The translations under genes and the position numbers were made by a program. From NCBI GenBank assembly GCA_902805735.1, contig CADCTW010000161.1:42631-106630 (forward strand): a stretch of 64,000 nt of DNA, written 5' to 3'. Below the pieces are notes generated by a model that saw only the letters and a program-made list of their open reading frames with translations, was not told where the DNA came from and did no database searches. Source of the stretch: an uncultured Gemmatimonadota bacterium. Lineage in GTDB: Bacteria > Gemmatimonadota > Gemmatimonadetes > Longimicrobiales > Longimicrobiaceae. Within the stretch, counting starts at the first letter, position 1. Each line of letters begins with the position of its first letter. Positions 34,288 to 42,227 of the stretch are shown one piece after another.

Positions 34288-35085
34288 TCACAACCCGTAA
34301 TACGTCGCCAGGAACAGGATGAAGCGATAGGCGGTCAGCACCGGCAGCATCCCCAGGGAGAGGACGACGCCCTTCACGGCCGCCGGCACGGGACCCTCGC
34401 CGTAGGCGGTGCGCAGCGCCGCGGCCAGGTACACGGCGCAGAGCAGCGCGGGCCCGAAGGAGTCTCCGATGGCGTATGCCGCGTCCACCCCCAGGCCCGC
34501 CCTGTAGGCGAGCCGGGCGAGCGCACTCAGAGCCATGACGGCGGGGGTGAGGACGAGGAGGAGGAAGGCGACGAAGTGCGTGGCGAACACCAGGTGCTGC
34601 ACGAAGTATCGGCGCCACGACACCAGCATCGCCAGCAACGCGAAGATGGGGACCAGCAGGAAGGCCAGCGTGCGCGCGTGCGCATCCACCGCGGCGTCGA
34701 ACACGGCGCGGTACGCCTCCAGGCCGCCGCCGTGCCGCGCCGCCTCGGCCATGATCCACGGGGCCACCAGCGGGCTGTACGGCGTCTGGCTGAGGTGGAT
34801 GGAGAGCGGCGAGTTGAGGCCGTTGAAGCCGATCAGCGGCTGCACGAAGAAAAAGAACACGCTGCTGAGGAGGAGCACCTGCTGCGGCCGCAGGTACTCG
34901 TCGCGCGCGGGGGAAAAGTACGCGGCGGTCAGCACCCCCGGCCGCGTGAGCAGCGCCCGGCAGGTGCGCAGCAGGCGCGAGTCGGCGTTGGTGACCACCT
35001 CGAAGGCTTCCGCCAGGTAGCGGCGCAGCGAGTAGTCCGCATCCGGCTGCGCGGCCGGGCGGGGCGACGGGACGGCGGGGGTCAT
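34288..35085 (-). CDS. DUF3667-like multi-span membrane protein
   Basis: 265 residues. The first block, SLRRYLAEAFEVVTNADSRL then LLTRPGVLTAAYFSPARDEY, is the hallmark of DUF3667 proteins, followed by about five hydrophobic helices (VLLLSSVFFFFVQPL, LAFLLVPIFALLAMLVS, LVFATHFVAFLLLVLTPAV, and two near the C-terminus). The CxxC-GQ zinc ribbon that begins many members is absent. The start is ATG 35085. Family function is unknown; a role in the inner membrane is all that can be said. The MliC-like gene lies 40 bases upstream on the same strand and may be co-transcribed. Confidence 0.7.
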   Translation of the reverse strand: MTPAVPSPRPAAQPDADYSLRRYLAEAFEVVTNADSRLLRTCRALLTRPGVLTAAYFSPARDEYLRPQQVLLLSSVFFFFVQPLIGFNGLNSPLSIHLSQTPYSPLVAPWIMAEAARHGGGLEAYRAVFDAAVDAHARTLAFLLVPIFALLAMLVSWRRYFVQHLVFATHFVAFLLLVLTPAVMALSALARLAYRAGLGVDAAYAIGDSFGPALLCAVYLAAALRTAYGEGPVPAAVKGVVLSLGMLPVLTAYRFILFLATYYGL

Positions 35086-35125
35086 GGCGGAGGGGTGTGG
35101 CGGGAAGGGGGCGCGGCGGGTCCGC

Positions 35126-35419
35126 TCAGGGAGAGCATTGATGATAAACCCGCCGCCCGTCCCGCTCCAGTGCCACGGAATCGGTGAACACGGAAAAGCG
35201 CAGCCCGCTCCCCTCGTACAGGTCGCCGCGGGGGGAGCGCACCTGCGGGAGGCGTACCTTGTCGCTCTCCTCCGGGAGGAGGAGGCGCACGGAGCGGTCC
35301 TCGAACCAGGCGGTGATCTGCGCGCCACCCTCGCAGGTGAAGGTCACCTCGTTCTGGCGCGAGTCTTTGGCGTTGGTGCACGCCGCCAGCGCGCACAGCA
35401 AGATCCATCGAGAACGCAC
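35126..35419 (-). CDS. MliC-like lipoprotein (C-type lysozyme inhibitor family)
   Basis: 97 residues from GTG 35419, which follows GGAGGG. The signal peptide ends LCALAAC, a lipobox with C14 as the lipid site. The mature part matches the MliC/PliC beta-barrel: VTFTCEGGAQITAWFEDRSV, then LPQVRSPRGDLYEGSGLRFS and the C-terminal RRVYHQC; the two cysteines would make the family disulfide. Such lipoproteins inhibit host lysozyme or a cell's own muramidases. In this soil-type genome the role is uncertain. Confidence 0.72.
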   Translation of the reverse strand: MRSRWILLCALAACTNAKDSRQNEVTFTCEGGAQITAWFEDRSVRLLLPEESDKVRLPQVRSPRGDLYEGSGLRFSVFTDSVALERDGRRVYHQCSP

Positions 35420-35504
35420 GGCACCCTCCACGTCGAACGGACCCGGCAGCCCCGCACCGCGCCGGGCGCCGGAGCCGTGTGGCAAGGCGCGAGCCCGCGC
35501 GGCG

Positions 35505-36140
35505 CTACAGCCGCAGCGAGACCCCCACGCGTGTTCCCGCGCCGGCCGTCCCCACGCGCAGCGAGCCCACGGGCACCCGCTCCCACCGCTCCCGCGCGCG
35601 CGCGCCCAGCGCCAGCCCGATCACCGCCCCCGCCGCCGCGCCCACCCCGGTGCTGAGGGCGAACGTGGCCGGCTTGAACGCGGCGTCGTTGTTGGCGCAC
35701 TCCTCGAACTCGCCGCCGCAGGTCTGCTCGTTGAAGTCGTCCTGGGCGAACTCGATGAGGGTGAAGACCGCCGCCCCCACCAGCCCCACGCCCGCGCCCA
35801 TCATCGCCCCCCGCCTCACCCCGCGCGACCTTCCCTCACCCGCCGTGACGGCGCCGCGGCTCACCTCCAGGTGGCTCACCCCGCGCAGCGGCGCCGTCAG
35901 CAGCGACCCGTCCCGGTCCAGCCGCACGGTGACCGAGGTGCTGTCGACGCCCATCAGCGTCCCCACCCGCGGCGTGGCCCGGCCGCCGGACAACTCGTAT
36001 CCATCCACGAACACGGGAACGGTGATGCGCACCCGGGCCCCTGCCGCCACGGGAGCCGGTGCCGGCGCGCGCTCCTGCGCTCCCGAGGTCCCTGCCGTCA
36101 CGAGCACCAGCGCGGCTGCGAGCAGCGAATAGCGAAGCAT
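35505..36140 (-). CDS. exported protein with glycine-zipper membrane segment
   Basis: 211 residues starting at ATG 36140 with a signal peptide (MLRYSLLAAALVLVTAGTSGAQ). A beta-rich domain follows (ARVRITVPVFVDGYELSGGR, then VGTLMGVDSTSVTVRLDRDG), then two Gly-rich hydrophobic stretches (GAMMGAGVGLVGAAVFTLIE, ALSTGVGAAAGAVIGLALGA) with GxxxG spacing, and a basic amphipathic end. CGGEFEECANND lies between them with a likely disulfide. The pattern is common in Gemmatimonadota and related phyla, where it is unnamed. The longer frame upstream runs into the minisatellite and is not coding. Confidence 0.65.
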   Translation of the reverse strand: MLRYSLLAAALVLVTAGTSGAQERAPAPAPVAAGARVRITVPVFVDGYELSGGRATPRVGTLMGVDSTSVTVRLDRDGSLLTAPLRGVSHLEVSRGAVTAGEGRSRGVRRGAMMGAGVGLVGAAVFTLIEFAQDDFNEQTCGGEFEECANNDAAFKPATFALSTGVGAAAGAVIGLALGARARERWERVPVGSLRVGTAGAGTRVGVSLRL

Positions 36141-36256
36141 TCGTCCTTTGGATGCGTGTGAAGCGGGTCCGTCTCGGTGCCTCTTCGTGGCGCCAATCCG
36201 CCCGTCAGGTGCCGATCGCGTCACCCGTTGGGAGATTGTCGCGCCACCCGGCCCGC

Positions 36257-36386
36257 GAGCGAATGAATTCGCCGCTGGGACCACGCGAAGTGCCCCTGCG
36301 GGCACTGTCCTCTTCCAGCCGGGAGCAGCGGAAAACAGTCCGCGCACGCGGACTTCGCGCAGGTCCAGCGGCGAATTCATTCGCTC
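36257..36386. repeat. 130-base inverted-repeat element, second copy
   Basis: Outer arms GAGCGAATGAATTCGCCGCT and AGCGGCGAATTCATTCGCTC are exact complements. The inner part differs in sequence from the 17562 copy but keeps the ACGCGAAG...CTTCGCGC pair. Its right end runs directly into the tandem array. Confidence 0.75.
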
Positions 36387-36888
36387 CTGGGGCGGCGATC
36401 CCGCACCGGCGCTCCTGGGGCGGCGATCCCGCGCCGGCGCTCCTGGGGCGGCGATCCCGCACCGGCGCTCCTGGGGCGGCGATCCCGCGCCGGCGCTCCT
36501 GGGGCGGCGATCCTGCACCGGCGCTCCTGGGGCGGCGATCCCGCACCGGCGCTCCTGGGGCGGCGATCCTGCGCCGGCGCTCCTGGGGCGGCGATCCTGC
36601 GCCGGCGCTCCTGGGGCGGCGATCCTGCGCCGGCGCTCCTGGGGCGGCGATCCCGCGCCGGCGCTCCTGGGGCGGCGATCCCGCGCCGGCGCTCCTGGGG
36701 CGGCGATCCCGCACCGACGCTCCTGGGGCGGCGTTCCCGGGGCGGCGCTCCCGCACCGGCGCTCCTGGGGCGGCGATCCTGCGCCGGCGGTCCTGGGGCG
36801 GCGACCCCGCGCCGGCGGTCCTGGGGCGGCGATCCTGCGCCGGCGCTCCTGGGGCGGCGATCCCGCGCCGACGCTCCCGGGATGATGA
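36383..36888. repeat. 28-base tandem repeat (minisatellite), about 17 copies
   Basis: The unit starts GCTCCTGGGGCGGCGATCCC and is followed by GCACCGGC or GCGCCGGC. Copies start every 28 bases from 36383 to 36873, apart from one unit near 36720-36760 lengthened by a 14-base internal duplication. Single-base differences between units (C/T after GAT, A/G in GCRCCG) show the copies are drifting. Because 28 is not divisible by three, the array keeps all frames open on both strands and creates false ORFs. Confidence 0.93.
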
Positions 36889-36929
36889 TTCGAAGCGCCT
36901 CTCCGTCCCCTCCGCGCGAGCCCCGCCGT

Positions 36930-38831
36930 TCAGCTCGCCGCGCCGTCCTGCACCGGGAGGTAGAGCGGCAGGCGCACGGCGAAGGTGCTGCCGCTGCCCA
37001 CGCGGCTGTCGAGCTTCACCTCGCCGCCCAGCATCTCGGCCAGGTGGCGGGTGACGCTCAGCCCCAGCCCGGTGCCCCCGGCGCGGCGCGTGGACGACTG
37101 CTCCACCTGCCAGAAGGCGTCGAACACCCGCCCCTGCTGCTCCGGCGCGATGCCGATTCCCGTATCCGTCACGCGCAGAGTGGCGTGGTCGTCCTCCACA
37201 TCCAGCCCCAGGCGCACCTCGCCGGCGTCCGTGAACTTGAAGGCGTTGGAGAGCAGGTTCAGGAGAATCTGCCTCACCTTGCCGGGATCGGAGACCATCC
37301 ACACTGGCTCCTCCCGCACCTCCAGGGGGAAGCGCAGGGCCTTGGCGCTCGCCAGCGGGTCCACCAGCGCGGCCGTGTCGCGCAGCAGCGCGCCCAGGTC
37401 GAAGCGCTCCAAGCTGACCCGCTCGCGCCCCGCCTCGATGCGCGAAAAGGTGAGGATCTCGTCGATGAGCTGCAGCAGGTGGCGCGCGCTCGCCCCGATG
37501 CGGCCCAGCTGCTCCCGCTGCCCGCGGGTGAGCGGGCCCGCCACCTCCGCGTCCAGCAGGTCCGCGTAGCCCAGGATGGCGTTCATGGGGGTGCGCAGCT
37601 CGTGGCTCATGGTAGCCAGGAACTCGCTCTTGGTCTCGCTGGCGGCGAGGGCGGCCTTGTAGAGCCGCGCGTTGTCCACCGCCAGCGCCACCCGCCGCGA
37701 AAGCTCCTCCACCGCGTCCGCGTCGGCGGGGCCGAGGGTGCGGCCGGAGGGGCCGGTGGCCACGCGCAGCGCCCCCAGCACCTCGCCGCGCGCCATCACG
37801 GGCGCGGCCAGGTACGAGCGCACCCCCAGCGCCTCCGCCGCGGCGCCGGCGAGCTGCACCGGCTTCCCCCCGCGCAGCGCCTCGTCCAGCGCGGGGGGAA
37901 GCGGGGGCGGCCCGTCCACCGCGGGGACCCCCTCCACCATGTCCAGCGCGAACGAGTCCGCCAGCAGGGGAACGGCGATGGCGGCGAGCTGCGCCGGCAT
38001 CAGCGCCTCCTCCAGCGAGGCGGCCAGCACGGCGCCGGCGTCGCTCAGGAACCGCTGCCGGTCTTCGGCGCGGCGGCGGTCTTCCACGTCCACGCACAGC
38101 CCCACCCACTCGCGGATCTCCCCCGAGTGCTCCACCACCGGCACCCCGCGCGCGGTGAAGGTGCGGAAGCCGCCGTCGCGCATGCGCAGGCGGTACTCCA
38201 CGTCGTAGGTGCCGTGGCGGCGCAGGGCGTCCTCCCACAGGCTGCGCGTGCGCACCCGGTCGTCGGGGTGGATGGCGTCCAGCCACCCCCACCCGCGCAC
38301 CTCGTCGGCCGTCTGCCCCGTGAGGGCACGCCACTGCGGGAGGTCCTCCGTGATGCGCCCCCCCGCGTCCGTGGTCCACACCACGTCGGCCACGGCCGAG
38401 GCCAGCACGCGCAGGCGCTCCTCGCTCTGGCGCAGCACCGACTCCGCCTCGCGCACGCGCAGCAGGGCGCGCACGGTGGCCAGCAGCTCGCGGGGCTCCA
38501 CCGGCTGCGCCAGGTACGCGTCCGCCCCGCCCTCCAGCCCCTGCGCGCGGTGCTCGGGGTCGCGGTACGCGGCCGACATCTGCAGCACGGGGATGGCCGA
38601 GGTCTGCGGGTCGCCCTTGATGCGGCGCGCCACCTCGAAGCCGTCCACGTCCGGCAGGTTCACGTCCAGGATGATGAGGTCCGGGCAGTCCGCGGCGCGG
38701 GCGAGCGCCTCGGCGCCCGTGGTGGCCTCCACCACCCGGAAGCCGGCCTGGCGCAGCACGCGCGAGGTGGCGTACAGCGCGGCCGGGTAGTCGTCCACGT
38801 TCAGGACGGTGAGGATCCGCTCGTCGGTCAT
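36930..38831 (-). CDS. hybrid response regulator/PAS/GAF sensor histidine kinase
   Basis: 633 residues, soluble. An N-terminal receiver domain (1-125) has phospho-acceptor D56 in LIILDVNLPDVDGFE and acidic DD at 13-14, but the usual conserved lysine is Q109 (YLAQPVEP). A PAS/PAC domain follows (~135-255, ITEDLPQWRALTG...EYRLRMRDGGFRTF), a degenerate GAF domain (~260-390), then HisKA with H410 in ATMSHELRTPMNAIL and an HATPase with DTGIGIAPEQQGRVFDAFWQ and GGTGLGLSV. The start ATG 38831 overlaps the previous gene's TGA (ATGA), so it is coupled to the RsbT-like kinase upstream. It probably receives and passes phosphate downstream of the stressosome genes. Confidence 0.88.
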   Translation of the reverse strand: MTDERILTVLNVDDYPAALYATSRVLRQAGFRVVEATTGAEALARAADCPDLIILDVNLPDVDGFEVARRIKGDPQTSAIPVLQMSAAYRDPEHRAQGLEGGADAYLAQPVEPRELLATVRALLRVREAESVLRQSEERLRVLASAVADVVWTTDAGGRITEDLPQWRALTGQTADEVRGWGWLDAIHPDDRVRTRSLWEDALRRHGTYDVEYRLRMRDGGFRTFTARGVPVVEHSGEIREWVGLCVDVEDRRRAEDRQRFLSDAGAVLAASLEEALMPAQLAAIAVPLLADSFALDMVEGVPAVDGPPPLPPALDEALRGGKPVQLAGAAAEALGVRSYLAAPVMARGEVLGALRVATGPSGRTLGPADADAVEELSRRVALAVDNARLYKAALAASETKSEFLATMSHELRTPMNAILGYADLLDAEVAGPLTRGQREQLGRIGASARHLLQLIDEILTFSRIEAGRERVSLERFDLGALLRDTAALVDPLASAKALRFPLEVREEPVWMVSDPGKVRQILLNLLSNAFKFTDAGEVRLGLDVEDDHATLRVTDTGIGIAPEQQGRVFDAFWQVEQSSTRRAGGTGLGLSVTRHLAEMLGGEVKLDSRVGSGSTFAVRLPLYLPVQDGAAS

Positions 38832-40192
38832 TCCTGCTGTTCCGCCGCGGCGGGCTCGGTGTAGGTGACGGGTACCACAAGCGAGAAGACGGAGCCGGCG
38901 CCCGGGGTGCTCTCCACCCCCAGGTCGCCCCCCAGCAGCATGGCAAGCTTGCGCGAGAGCGGCAGCCCCAGCCCGCTCCCCCGCGCCCTGCGCTGCAAAT
39001 GGCTCTCCACCTGCGCGAAGTCGCGGAAGATGCGCTCGCGGTCTTCCGGCGCGATGCCGATTCCCGTGTCCGACACGCGAAACACCACCGTGGCGTCGTC
39101 CGCCCCGCGCGCCGCCGACACGCGCACCTCGCCGCGCTCCGTGAACTTGAGGGCGTTGGAGACCAGGTTGCGGAGCACCTGCGCCACCTTGGCCTCGTCC
39201 GTGTGCAGCGGCGGCACCCCCGGCTCCACCTCCCACCAGAGCGCGGGGCCCGCCGCCTCCAGCAGGGGGCGGAGCATGGCGCGCACGGCGTTGTACACGT
39301 CGTCCACGGTGAAAACGGAGGGGCGCACCCGCACCTGCCCCGCGTCCACGCGCGACGCGGCGAGCAGGTCGTCCACCATGTCCAGCAGGTCGCGGGCGCT
39401 GCGGCGGATGAACCCCACCTGGGTTTCCTGCTCCCCGGTGAGCGGCCCGTCGGTGCGGGCCAGGAGCAGACCGCTCAGCGCCAGGATGGAGTCCAGCGGG
39501 GTGCGGAACTCGTGGCTCATGTACGACAGGAACTGGGCCTTCAGGTCGTTGGCCAGGCGAAGCTGCTCGGCGCGCTGGTCCAGCTCCGCGTACAGCGCCA
39601 CCACGCCGCGGTTGGTGTCTTCCAGCTCGCGGTTCAGCGTCAGCAGCTCCTCCTGCCGCTCTTCCACGGCCGACAGGGCGTGCAGCAGCTCCTGGTTCTG
39701 CTGGTGCACCTCGCGCACCGGGTCGGCGCCGATGGAGCGGGCCAGCGCCTCGGCCACGCTGCGCGCCCCGGCGGCCCCCACCCGTGCCGCGCCGGGCGGA
39801 AAGCGCTTCGCCATCCACACCGTGGTCCCGCCCTGCCCGTCGATGCGGAACCCGTCCATCAGCCGCCGCGCGCCGGAGATCCCCACCCCCATCCCGGTGG
39901 GCGAGCGGTAGCGCCCCCCGAGCACCTCGTCCAGGTGGGGGATCCCCGGGCCGCTGTCCGTGACGCGGATGGTGAGCGACTGGGCCCCGCCCTCCTCCTC
40001 CACCGCGATGTCCACGTTGCCGCCGCCCCCGTACGAAAAGGCGTTGCGGGCGATCTCGGAGACGGCGGTGGCCACGCGCGTGGCGTCCTGCCGGTCGAAG
40101 CCCAGGCGCTCCGCGGCCTCGCGCGCGCGCTGCCGGGCAAGGACGACGTCCTCCTCCCCGCGAAGCGCGAGCGTGAGAAGCTGAACGGTCAT
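38828..40192 (-). CDS. RsbT/RsbW-like ATPase fused to a histidine kinase
   Basis: 454 residues. Residues 1-130 form an anti-sigma-factor-kinase-like GHKL ATPase (AVSEIARNAFSYGGGGNVDI, TDSGPGIPHLDEVLGG, TGMGVGISGARRLMDGFRID), the same fold as the separate rsbT product. A coiled coil follows (~160-215, QQNQELLHALSAVEERQEEL), then HisKA with H227 (SYMSHEFRTPLDSIL) and a second HATPase (DTGIGIAPEDRERIFRDFAQ, GSGLGLPLS). Two GHKL domains in one chain are unusual and suggest that stressosome-style serine kinase signalling and histidine phosphorelay meet here. Lies 229 bases after the phosphatase gene and overlaps the next kinase by four bases. Confidence 0.87.
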   Translation of the reverse strand: MTVQLLTLALRGEEDVVLARQRAREAAERLGFDRQDATRVATAVSEIARNAFSYGGGGNVDIAVEEEGGAQSLTIRVTDSGPGIPHLDEVLGGRYRSPTGMGVGISGARRLMDGFRIDGQGGTTVWMAKRFPPGAARVGAAGARSVAEALARSIGADPVREVHQQNQELLHALSAVEERQEELLTLNRELEDTNRGVVALYAELDQRAEQLRLANDLKAQFLSYMSHEFRTPLDSILALSGLLLARTDGPLTGEQETQVGFIRRSARDLLDMVDDLLAASRVDAGQVRVRPSVFTVDDVYNAVRAMLRPLLEAAGPALWWEVEPGVPPLHTDEAKVAQVLRNLVSNALKFTERGEVRVSAARGADDATVVFRVSDTGIGIAPEDRERIFRDFAQVESHLQRRARGSGLGLPLSRKLAMLLGGDLGVESTPGAGSVFSLVVPVTYTEPAAAEQQE

Positions 40193-40280
40193 GGCGTGAT
40201 CAGGGGGCGCGGAGGAGAACGGCCGATCTCACACTCGATGCGGGAGATCCGGTGCAGCGATCCGGCACTGCCGCCTGGCG

Positions 40281-40406
40281 GTTGAAACCGCGGCAACAAC
40301 GGCACCAACTCCGCCTGCGCGGACTGGTTCCCGTGGCTCCAGCGGCAGCCGTACAGTCCCCGGAGGGGGACTTCGTGCCGTTGTAGCCGCGACTTCAGTC
40401 GCCGCG
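40281..40406. repeat. inverted-repeat element in the kinase-phosphatase gap
   Basis: The left arm GTTGAAACCGCGGCAACAAC and the right arm GCCGTTGTAGCCGCGACTTC pair imperfectly over ~25 bases; between them lies a smaller GTACAGTCCCCGGAGGGGAC hairpin. It occupies most of the 229-base gap inside the operon, so the two kinases may be expressed at a lower level or separately. Confidence 0.55.
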
Positions 40407-40421
40407 GCAGAGGACCCGGCC

Positions 40422-41447
40422 TCACGTTGCGCGGCGGGCGACGACCACCGTGGCGTCGTCGGTGTCGCGGCCGAAGTCGCGGTAGAGGATGCCGGCGACC
40501 ACGACGGGGTCGCGGCCGGCGATGCCGGGGTAGCGGGAAAAGCTCCAGCGCGCCTGCACCCCGTCGGAGTGCAGGATGACCATGGCATCCGCGGGCCAGG
40601 GGTACACGAATTCCTGCAGGCGGCCCACCTGGTGGCCGGCGGTGCCGTTGTGCGACACCATGCTCTGCTCGCGCGCGCCCCCCGCGATGCTTCCGGCCAC
40701 GTTCCCCACCCCCGCGAACCTGACCTCGCCGCGCTCCGCGTCCAGCGCCGCCACGGACACGGCGGCGCCGCGGGTGCTGCGCAGCGCCGCGTGCACCTCC
40801 TCCAGCACCCGCACGGGGGTGGCGTCCGCGAGGCCGCGGAAGACGCGCACGGCCTCGTTGGAGGCTTCGGCGGCGCCGGGGCCGTGGCCCAGGCCGTCCG
40901 CCACCATGAGCAGCGCGCCTTCGGGGCGCCGCAGGATCGCCCAGTTGTCGCCGCACACGGACTCGCGCGGCTTGGAAAGGTGCACGGCCCCCACCTGCAC
41001 GGGGACGGGGGCGGGCTCCGCGCGCCGGGGCCAGAACCTGGCCAGGATCGCCGTCCCCAGCCCGGCGGTGGACTGGATGTCGAAGCGGTCGGCCACGCGC
41101 GAGATGGCGCCCAGCCCCGTTCCCGGGCTCCCCGCCGTGGTGAAGCCGTCGCGCAGCGCCGCGGACACGCTGGGGATGCCGGGCCCCCGGTCCAGCGCCA
41201 TCACGTCCATCCCCAGCACCCCCTCCTGCAGGCGCGGCTGGGCCAGCAGGTGCCCGCCGCCGGGGGTGTGCTTCACCAGGTTGCCGGCCATCTCCGTGGT
41301 CACCAGCGCCACCCGCCCCGCGTCCGTCTCGTCGAAGCCGAGCTCCGTGGCCAGCCGCGCGAACTGCCGCCTCGCGTCGCCCACCTGGCTCTCCTCCTCC
41401 ACCCGCACCAGGCACCCGCAACGCGTCTCCATCGAGGCTACTTCCAT
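40422..41447 (-). CDS. RsbT-like ATPase fused to a SpoIIE/RsbX-type PP2C phosphatase
   Basis: 341 residues. An N-terminal GHKL ATPase (ALVTTEMAGNLVKHTPGGGH, LDRGPGIPSVSAALRDG, GTGLGAISRVADRFDIQS) is joined to a PP2C-type serine phosphatase (from ~150) with ESVCGDNWAI, VADGLGHGPGA, GVGNVAGS, LHSDGVQARW and the final TDDATVVVARR; the metal-binding aspartates of GDN, ADG, SDG and DDA are all present. In Bacillus, RsbX resets the stressosome by dephosphorylating RsbR and RsbS; this fusion is likely to do so here. The start ATG 41447 overlaps rsbT by 10 bases. Confidence 0.88.
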   Translation of the reverse strand: MEVASMETRCGCLVRVEEESQVGDARRQFARLATELGFDETDAGRVALVTTEMAGNLVKHTPGGGHLLAQPRLQEGVLGMDVMALDRGPGIPSVSAALRDGFTTAGSPGTGLGAISRVADRFDIQSTAGLGTAILARFWPRRAEPAPVPVQVGAVHLSKPRESVCGDNWAILRRPEGALLMVADGLGHGPGAAEASNEAVRVFRGLADATPVRVLEEVHAALRSTRGAAVSVAALDAERGEVRFAGVGNVAGSIAGGAREQSMVSHNGTAGHQVGRLQEFVYPWPADAMVILHSDGVQARWSFSRYPGIAGRDPVVVAGILYRDFGRDTDDATVVVARRAT

Positions 41448-41833
41448 TTTGTGGCGGTGATGCGCGTCCCGCGCCCCACGGCCGATTCGATCTCGAACTC
41501 GTCGACCAGCCGGCGCGAGCCCCCCAGCCCCAGTCCCAGCCCGCTCCCCGTGGTGAAGCCGTCGCCCAGCGCCTGCTGCACGTCCGCGATCCCCGGGCCC
41601 TGGTCCTCGAAGGTCATGCGCAGCCCCACGCGCGGGTGCTTCTCCAGCACCTCCAGCCGCATGGTGCCGCCCCCGCCGTACACCAGCGTGTTGCGCGCCA
41701 GCTCGCTGGCCGCCGTCACGATCTTGGTCTGGTCCACCAGGGAAAAGCGCAGCTCCACCGCCAGGGCACGGACGGCCTGCCGGGCGGCCACCACGTCGGC
41801 GTCCGCGCGGATCACGTAGCCGTCACTCGGCAT
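41438..41833 (-). CDS. rsbT: stressosome switch kinase RsbT
   Basis: 131 residues, a single GHKL domain. The N box is TAASELARNTLVYGGGG, the G1 box FEDQGPGIADVQQAL, and the G2 loop GSGLGLGLGGSRRLVDEFEI. RsbT is the serine/threonine kinase held in the stressosome; on stress it phosphorylates RsbR and RsbS and leaves to activate its target. No RsbU-type activator gene with an RsbT-binding domain is seen; the neighbouring proteins instead carry their own RsbT-like domains. Overlaps rsbS by 11 bases. Confidence 0.92.
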   Translation of the reverse strand: MPSDGYVIRADADVVAARQAVRALAVELRFSLVDQTKIVTAASELARNTLVYGGGGTMRLEVLEKHPRVGLRMTFEDQGPGIADVQQALGDGFTTGSGLGLGLGGSRRLVDEFEIESAVGRGTRITATKWK

Positions 41834-42224
41834 CGCCGTCGGCGTCCGGGAGCTCCTCGCCCTCCTCCGCCCGCAGCGCGGCCTGCAGGATCGCCATCCC
41901 GCGCTCCACGTTGAGGGCGGTGCGCACCCCCGGCAGGTCCAGCCCCAGCTCCACCAGGGTGATGGCCACGGCGGGCTGCATCCCCACCACCACCGTCTGC
42001 GCGTCCAGCACGCGGCTCATGGAGGCGATGTTGGCCAGCACCCGGCCGATGAACGAGTCCACCACGTCCAGCGACGAGATGTCGATGAGCACCCCGCGCG
42101 CGCTCGTGCGGGCGATCTGGGTGGTGAGGTCGTCCTGCAGCGCCAGGGCCAGGCGGTCGTGCATGTCCACCTGGATGGTGACCAGGAGGAACCGCCCCAT
42201 CTTGAGGATCGGGATGCGCTCCAT
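41823..42224 (-). CDS. rsbS: stressosome scaffold RsbS (STAS domain)
   Basis: 133 residues, a single STAS domain. IPILKMGRFLLVTIQVDMHD opens the fold, GVLIDISSLDVVDSFIGRVL carries the phospho-acceptor serine S57 (the DSFIGR position equals S59 of Bacillus RsbS), and VGMQPAVAITLVELGLDLPG follows. An acidic tail (EEGEELPDADGDAE) is extra. It forms the stressosome core with RsbR and sequesters RsbT. Lies 3 bases after rsbR. Confidence 0.93.
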   Translation of the reverse strand: MERIPILKMGRFLLVTIQVDMHDRLALALQDDLTTQIARTSARGVLIDISSLDVVDSFIGRVLANIASMSRVLDAQTVVVGMQPAVAITLVELGLDLPGVRTALNVERGMAILQAALRAEEGEELPDADGDAE

Positions 42225-42227
42225 GCG

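Larger units (their letters stand above)
36141..36929. other. gene-free repeat region between sensor kinase and glycine-zipper gene
   Basis: Nearly 800 bases with no supportable gene. About 115 bases of unique sequence are followed by the inverted-repeat element at 36257 and the 28-base tandem array, then about 40 bases to the kinase stop. Confidence 0.7.

Noticed and set aside
36383..36888. CRISPR-like array
   Set aside because: The 28-base units are contiguous with no unique spacers and no cas genes are present; it is a minisatellite.
36205..38946. 913-residue open frame through the minisatellite and hybrid kinase
   Set aside because: It is a shadow frame of the kinase gene plus the tandem repeat, which is open in every frame; the sequence is low-complexity and has no domain.
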